Assembly (NCBI RefSeq): GCF_002269255.1
Contig: NZ_CP022823.1
Span: 1,116,001-1,180,000 of the forward strand
DNA length: 64,000 bases
Origin: Klebsiella quasivariicola
Lineage (GTDB): Bacteria; Pseudomonadota; Gammaproteobacteria; Enterobacterales; Enterobacteriaceae
Reading direction: 5' to 3'
The notes beneath the pieces were generated by a model, which saw only the letters and a program-made list of their open reading frames with translations, made no database searches and had not been told where the DNA came from. Positions 59,971 through 64,000 of the stretch are shown in pieces. Both the position numbers and the translations under genes were made by a program. How positions within the stretch are numbered: position 1 is the first letter of the stretch; each line of letters begins with the position of its first letter.

Positions 59971-62205
59971 ATGAACGGGGTGCAAATCCGCATTCGCGGC
60001 AAAGTGCAGGGGGTCGGTTTCCGCCCCTTTGTCTGGCAGCTGGCCCGGGCTCAGGCGCGCTGTGGCGATGTCTGTAATGACGGCGATGGCGTACTGGTGC
60101 GGCTGGTTGGGGGCGACGATGGTTTTACTGCCGCCCTGGCTGACCACTGCCCGCCGCTGGCGCGTATCGACAGTACCGACTGCACCCCCTATCGCTGGGC
60201 GGCTCTGCCGCAGGATTTCACCATTCGCGAAAGCGGGACGGGACGGATGCGCACTCAGATCGTGCCTGATGCCGCGACCTGCCCGTCGTGCCTCGCGGAG
60301 ATGAACGATCCCCGGGCGCGCCGCTACCGCTATCCCTTTATCAACTGCACTCACTGCGGGCCGCGGCTGACCATTATTCGCGCCATGCCCTACGACCGGC
60401 CCTTCACCGCAATGGCGCCGTTCCCGCTCTGTTCCCCTTGTGAGGCGGAATTCCGCGATCCTGCCGATCGCCGTTTTCACGCCCAGCCGGTGGCCTGTCC
60501 CGACTGCGGGCCGCAGCTGCAATGGCAGGCAGAAGGGGAAACGCTGGACGGTGAGGCGGCGCTGCAGGCAGCTATCGCGCGGCTGGCGGCGGGCGACATT
60601 GTGGCGATAAAAGGCATCGGCGGCTTTCATCTGGCCTGCGACGCCGGTAATTCCACAGCCGTTGCCACGCTGCGGGCGCGAAAACACCGTCCGGCGAAAC
60701 CGCTGGCGGTGATGTTGCCGTCAGCGGCGGGCTTACCCGCCGACGCCGCGGCGCTGATGGGCTCCCCGGCGGCGCCCATCGTACTGATTGCTAAAGCGCA
60801 GGTCTCCGGCCTGTGCGACGAGATTGCGCCAGGGCTTGCGGAAGTTGGGGTGATGCTGCCGTCTAATCCGCTGCAGCATTTGCTTCTGCAGGCCCTGGCG
60901 CGCCCCATCGTGATGACCTCCGGCAACCTTAGCGGCCGCCCGCCGGCCCTCGATAATACCGAAGCGCTTAACGATTTGGCCGACATCGCCGACGGCTTTC
61001 TCCTGCATAACCGCGATATCGTACAGCGGATGGATGATTCGCTGGTGCGGTCGAGCGGAGAAATGCTGCGCCGCGCCCGGGGCTACGTCCCGGATGCGCT
61101 GCCGCTACCGCCGGGGCTACAAGACATCCCGCCGCTGCTGGCTCTTGGCGCGGATATGAAAAATACCTTCTGCCTGGCGCGTGGCAGCGAGGCGGTGCTG
61201 AGCCAGCACTTTGGCGACCTTGGCGAGGAGGGCGTTGAACAGCAGTGGCGCCGCGCCCTGCAGCTGATGCAAAGCATTTACGCGTTTGTGCCACAGCGGG
61301 TGGTGGTTGATGCCCATCCCGGCTATCGCTCAACGCAGTGGGCGGCGTCCCTGTCGCGGCCGGTGGAGACGGTGCTGCATCACCATGCTCATGCCGCGGC
61401 GTGCCTGGCCGAGCACCGCTGGCCGCTCGACGGCGGCGATGTGATTGCCCTGACCCTCGATGGTATTGGCATGGGCGAAAACGGTGCGCTGTGGGGTGGG
61501 GAGTGCCTGCGGGTGAACTATCGCCAGTGCGAACATCTTGGCGGACTGCCGGCCGTGGCGCTGCCGGGCGGTGACCTGGCGGCGCGCCAGCCATGGCGTA
61601 ATCTGCTGGCCCACTGTCTGGCATTCGTCCCCGACTGGCAGGATTATCCGCAAACCGCCGCGCTGGGGCAGCGAAACTGGCCGCTGCTGGCGCAGGCCAT
61701 CGAACGCGGCATTAATTCGCCGCGCGCCTCTTCCTGCGGACGGCTGTTTGACGCCGTTGCCTGCGCGCTGGATTGCGCGCCGGAGAGCCTGAGCTATGAA
61801 GGCGAAGCGGCCTGTCGGCTGGAAGCGCTGGCCGCCAGCTGCCCCGGCGTCAGCCACCCGGTTACGCTGCCGTGGCGCGACGACACGCTGGACATGGCGA
61901 CCTTCTGGCGACAATGGCTGAGCTGGCAGGCGACCCCGGCGCAGAAAGCCTGGGCATTCCATGACGCCCTGGCCTGTGGGCTGGCGGCGATGGCCCGCGG
62001 CTGCGCCACCGCCCGCGGTATCGAGACGATGGTCTGCAGCGGCGGGGTGCTGCATAACCGCTTGCTGGCGGCGCGATTGACCTTTTATCTGGCGGATTTT
62101 ACTCTGCTGTTTGCGCAGCAGTTGCCGGCCGGCGACGGCGCAATCGCATATGGTCAGGCGGTGATCGCCGCCGCCCGCGGGCAGGCTCAAGGAACACAAT
62201 CATGA
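59971..62205 (+). CDS. hypF: Hydrogenase maturation carbamoyltransferase HypF
   Basis: HypF uses carbamoyl phosphate and ATP to load the carbamoyl group onto HypE. The 744-residue protein has an N-terminal acylphosphatase domain (RIRGKVQGVGFRPFVWQ), two zinc-finger motifs (CPSCLAEMND with CTHCGPR; CSPCEAEF with CPDCGP), a YrdC-like domain (about 190-375) and a Kae1-like C-terminal domain with the metal motif HHHAHAAACLAEH. Its stop overlaps the start of the nickel transporter gene by 4 bases, unlike E. coli where hypF is followed by norW. Confidence 0.97.
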   Translation: MNGVQIRIRGKVQGVGFRPFVWQLARAQARCGDVCNDGDGVLVRLVGGDDGFTAALADHCPPLARIDSTDCTPYRWAALPQDFTIRESGTGRMRTQIVPDAATCPSCLAEMNDPRARRYRYPFINCTHCGPRLTIIRAMPYDRPFTAMAPFPLCSPCEAEFRDPADRRFHAQPVACPDCGPQLQWQAEGETLDGEAALQAAIARLAAGDIVAIKGIGGFHLACDAGNSTAVATLRARKHRPAKPLAVMLPSAAGLPADAAALMGSPAAPIVLIAKAQVSGLCDEIAPGLAEVGVMLPSNPLQHLLLQALARPIVMTSGNLSGRPPALDNTEALNDLADIADGFLLHNRDIVQRMDDSLVRSSGEMLRRARGYVPDALPLPPGLQDIPPLLALGADMKNTFCLARGSEAVLSQHFGDLGEEGVEQQWRRALQLMQSIYAFVPQRVVVDAHPGYRSTQWAASLSRPVETVLHHHAHAAACLAEHRWPLDGGDVIALTLDGIGMGENGALWGGECLRVNYRQCEHLGGLPAVALPGGDLAARQPWRNLLAHCLAFVPDWQDYPQTAALGQRNWPLLAQAIERGINSPRASSCGRLFDAVACALDCAPESLSYEGEAACRLEALAASCPGVSHPVTLPWRDDTLDMATFWRQWLSWQATPAQKAWAFHDALACGLAAMARGCATARGIETMVCSGGVLHNRLLAARLTFYLADFTLLFAQQLPAGDGAIAYGQAVIAAARGQAQGTQS

Positions 62206-63215
62206 TAATGACAGTTTTACGCCAGCAGCCGCGCGCCGCGGGTCTGGTGCTGGGGTTGATCGCGGCGAATTTACTGGCCTGGTGCTGGGCGCTGCAGGCC
62301 TTTGGCGACAGCGGCGCGCTGATGGCCGCCAGCCTGCTGGCCTGGGGCTACGGCCTGCGCCACGCGGTGGACGCTGACCATATCGCGGCGATTGATAACG
62401 TGACCCGCAAGATGATGCAGCAGGGGCGGCGGCCTTTCGCCGTCGGGGCCTGGTTCTCGCTGGGCCACTCATCGATTGTGGTGCTGGCCTCGGCGGCGAT
62501 TGCCGCGACCGCCACGGCCTTCAGCGCGCAGATGAGCTGGCTGCACGACACCGGCAGCGTCATCGGCACTGCCGTGTCGGCGCTGTTTTTGCTGGCGATG
62601 GCCTTTATCAATCTGGTGATTTTACGCAGCGTCTGGCGCAGCTTTCGGGCGTGGAAGCGCGGCGAGCCGGTGAGCGACGAGATCGTCAGCGGCGGCGGGG
62701 TGATGAGCTGGCTGTTTGGTAAAACCTTTCGTCTGGTCAGCCGCAGCTGGCAGATGTACCTGGTCGGCTTCCTGTTTGGTCTCGGCTTTGATACTGCCAC
62801 CGAAATCGGCGTACTGGGTATCTCCGCCGCCGGCGCGTCGAGCGGGATTTCTGTTTGGTCGATTATGGTCTTCCCGGCGCTGTTCGCCAGCGGTATGGCG
62901 CTGGTGGATACCCTCGATAACGTGCTGATGGTCGGGGCCTACGGCTGGGCGTTCAGCAAACCGCAGCGCAAGCTCTATTACAACATGACCATTACCGGTA
63001 CCTCGGTGGTGGTGGCGCTGTTTATCGGCGGTCTGGAAGCGCTGGGCCTGCTGATGGATAAGTTTGCGCTCAGCGGCGGAATATGGCGCTGGGTGGGGGC
63101 GTTAAACGATAACCTCGGCGATGCCGGATTTGTGGTGGTCGGGCTGTTTGTCGCCTGCTGGGCGCTGTCGGTGCTCAACTACCGCTGGCGCGGCTACGAC
63201 AATCTGGCGCGCTAG
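62202..63215 (+). CDS. NiCoT-family nickel/cobalt transporter
   Basis: A 337-residue inner-membrane high-affinity Ni2+/Co2+ carrier of the NixA/HoxN family with about 8 helices. The signature RHAVDADHIAAIDN in helix 2 and LGHSSIVVLA and LGFDTATEIGVLG motifs are present. Translation is coupled to hypF (ATGATAATG at the junction); a second ATG at 62208 could also be used. Placement behind hypF under the same sigma54 promoter suggests nickel supply for hydrogenase 3 during fermentation. Confidence 0.93.
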   Translation: MIMTVLRQQPRAAGLVLGLIAANLLAWCWALQAFGDSGALMAASLLAWGYGLRHAVDADHIAAIDNVTRKMMQQGRRPFAVGAWFSLGHSSIVVLASAAIAATATAFSAQMSWLHDTGSVIGTAVSALFLLAMAFINLVILRSVWRSFRAWKRGEPVSDEIVSGGGVMSWLFGKTFRLVSRSWQMYLVGFLFGLGFDTATEIGVLGISAAGASSGISVWSIMVFPALFASGMALVDTLDNVLMVGAYGWAFSKPQRKLYYNMTITGTSVVVALFIGGLEALGLLMDKFALSGGIWRWVGALNDNLGDAGFVVVGLFVACWALSVLNYRWRGYDNLAR

Positions 63216-63223
63216 GCTGGATA

Positions 63224-63308
63224 TTTTCCCGGCTTGCGCTGCGCTTAGCCGGGCTACCAGGACAATACTGTAGCCCGGCTAAGGCGTTTACGCCGCGAGC
63301 CGGGAAAA
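63224..63308. repeat. REP/BIME-like element between the NiCoT gene and norW
   Basis: Outer arms TTTTCCCGGCTTGCG and CGCGAGCCGGGAAAA and inner arms TTAGCCGGGCTAC and GTAGCCCGGCTAA form nested inverted repeats. The units match those at 42695-42776. Between convergent genes it may also act as a two-way terminator. Confidence 0.88.
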
Positions 63309-63311
63309 CCA

Positions 63312-64000
63312 TCAGCTTACCAGCTGCTTGAGCAGCGCAAAGGCCTCTTTCATTTTGTCTTCGCTGACCACGAAGGCGCGCAGTTGATTTTCCGCATCCA
63401 GCCCTTTCGCCACCAGCCCCTCTTTAGCGGCCACGATGTTCCACGTCAGATCGTCGCGGCGAGTGTCGCCGGCCAGATGCAGCGGCAGATCCGGGGTTTT
63501 CACCTTCACCAGCATTGGCGGCAGCTTGAGTTCCCCCGCCTGCGCCAGCAGGTTCTTACTCAGACACATCGCGCTGAGTAAAATCGGCTGCAGGAACGGC
63601 AGCACCATACCGTTGATCTCCGCACAGTCGCCGAGCGCATAAATCGCCGGGTCGCTGGTTTGCAGTTGATTATTGACCACCACGCCGCGGTTAATCTGCA
63701 ATCCGGCATGGCGCGCCAGCGACGTTTCCGGGCGCAGGCCCGCGGCGGCGACTACTGCATCGACGGTTATGGCGCGCTGGCGGTCGAGGCTGACGCGAAT
63801 GCCGTCGGCGGTTTGTTCCAGCGCTTCCAGCTGCGTTTTCAGCATCAGGTGTACGCCCATTTCAGTGAGCCGATGCTGCAGGCGGCTGCTGGCCTCCGGC
63901 GGCATTAGCGCCGCCAGCACGCTGGCGGAGTTATCGACCACCGTTACCGCTTTGCCGGCGCGGCAGAAATCCATCGCCAGTTCGCAGCCAATCAGGCCGC
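63312..64000 (-). CDS. norW: NADH:flavorubredoxin reductase NorW, C-terminal part (gene continues beyond the window)
   Basis: NorW passes electrons from NADH to the flavorubredoxin NorV, which reduces nitric oxide under anaerobic conditions. About 229 codons of the C-terminal part are visible, running open to the window edge (GRLIGCELAMDFCRAGK). The FAD/NAD-binding core blocks AAAGLRPETSLARHAGL and ALGDCAEINGMVLPFLQPI and the C-terminal rubredoxin-reductase domain ending ALLKQLVS are typical. Neighbourhood with hypF/hydN matches E. coli norVW. The N-terminal FAD motif lies outside. Confidence 0.93.
   Translation of the reverse strand, partial: GLIGCELAMDFCRAGKAVTVVDNSASVLAALMPPEASSRLQHRLTEMGVHLMLKTQLEALEQTADGIRVSLDRQRAITVDAVVAAAGLRPETSLARHAGLQINRGVVVNNQLQTSDPAIYALGDCAEINGMVLPFLQPILLSAMCLSKNLLAQAGELKLPPMLVKVKTPDLPLHLAGDTRRDDLTWNIVAAKEGLVAKGLDAENQLRAFVVSEDKMKEAFALLKQLVS

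Overview
The window is about 64 kb of enterobacterial chromosome, GC-rich and almost fully coding. It is very probably Klebsiella (K. pneumoniae complex or a close relative). Supporting signs are a kpdBCD-type phenolic acid decarboxylase locus with a HosA-like regulator, sit and hmu metal/heme transporters next to mutS, a complete formate hydrogenlyase (hyc/hyp/fhlA) block, and asc genes in the order hyc-asc-hydN-hypF-norW known from E. coli. No rRNA, tRNA, CRISPR array, integrase or intact insertion sequence was seen.

Layout. (1) 1-5.7 kb: conserved core ispD(partial)-ispF-truD-surE-pcm-nlpD-rpoS, mostly overlapping genes. (2) 5.7-11.7 kb: variable rpoS-mutS interval with a SnoaL-like protein, an MFS exporter, a LysR regulator, a HosA-like MarR regulator, a damaged kpdB joined in frame to kpdC, kpdD, and a Hok-type toxin gene. 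(3) 11.7-15.4 kb: mutS, then an AT-rich islet with a DUF1493 gene and a 31-codon stub of a type VI Hcp gene, bracketed by a 26-bp direct repeat. (4) 15.4-21.4 kb: heme operon hmuRSTUV under a Fur box, with the receptor gene frameshifted. (5) 21.6-26.2 kb: SelT/W/H-like protein, ThDP-dependent enzyme plus AEC transporter with a divergent LysR regulator, and ygbA behind an NsrR-type palindrome. (6) 26.2-29.7 kb: sitABCD with MntR- and Fur-like sites. (7) 29.8-40.5 kb: a nine-gene beta-glycoside locus: LacI regulator, ROK sugar kinase, PTS IIA/IIC/IIB, a second divergent IIC, a LamB-type porin, a secreted GH5 enzyme with accessory domains, and a GH1 phospho-glycosidase. Two near-identical operator palindromes and two CRP-like sites tie it together. 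(8) 40.5-63.2 kb: fhlA, hypEDCBA, divergent hycABCDEFGHI, a SymE-like gene, ascBF/ascG, hydN-hypF, and a NiCoT nickel transporter. (9) The end holds part of norW.

How it fits together. FhlA, sensing formate, would drive sigma54 promoters that I can see before hypA, hycA and hydN. Inverted repeats with a shared half-site lie near them. HypA-F build the NiFe centre of HycE, HycI trims its 32-residue tail, and the NiCoT carrier would supply nickel. In E. coli (from memory) ygbA sits directly between fhlA and mutS. Here both sides of ygbA have been filled by metabolic and metal-uptake cassettes, so this interval behaves as an accessory hotspot.

Most notable: a kpdB-kpdC fusion apparently made by a ~38-bp deletion across a 6-bp microhomology; a ~7-bp frameshift in the heme receptor; the repeat-bracketed Hcp/DUF1493 islet; and the GH5-PTS locus with one IIA/IIB and two IICs. 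All family calls are from reading the sequence and remembered family knowledge; no database search was run.
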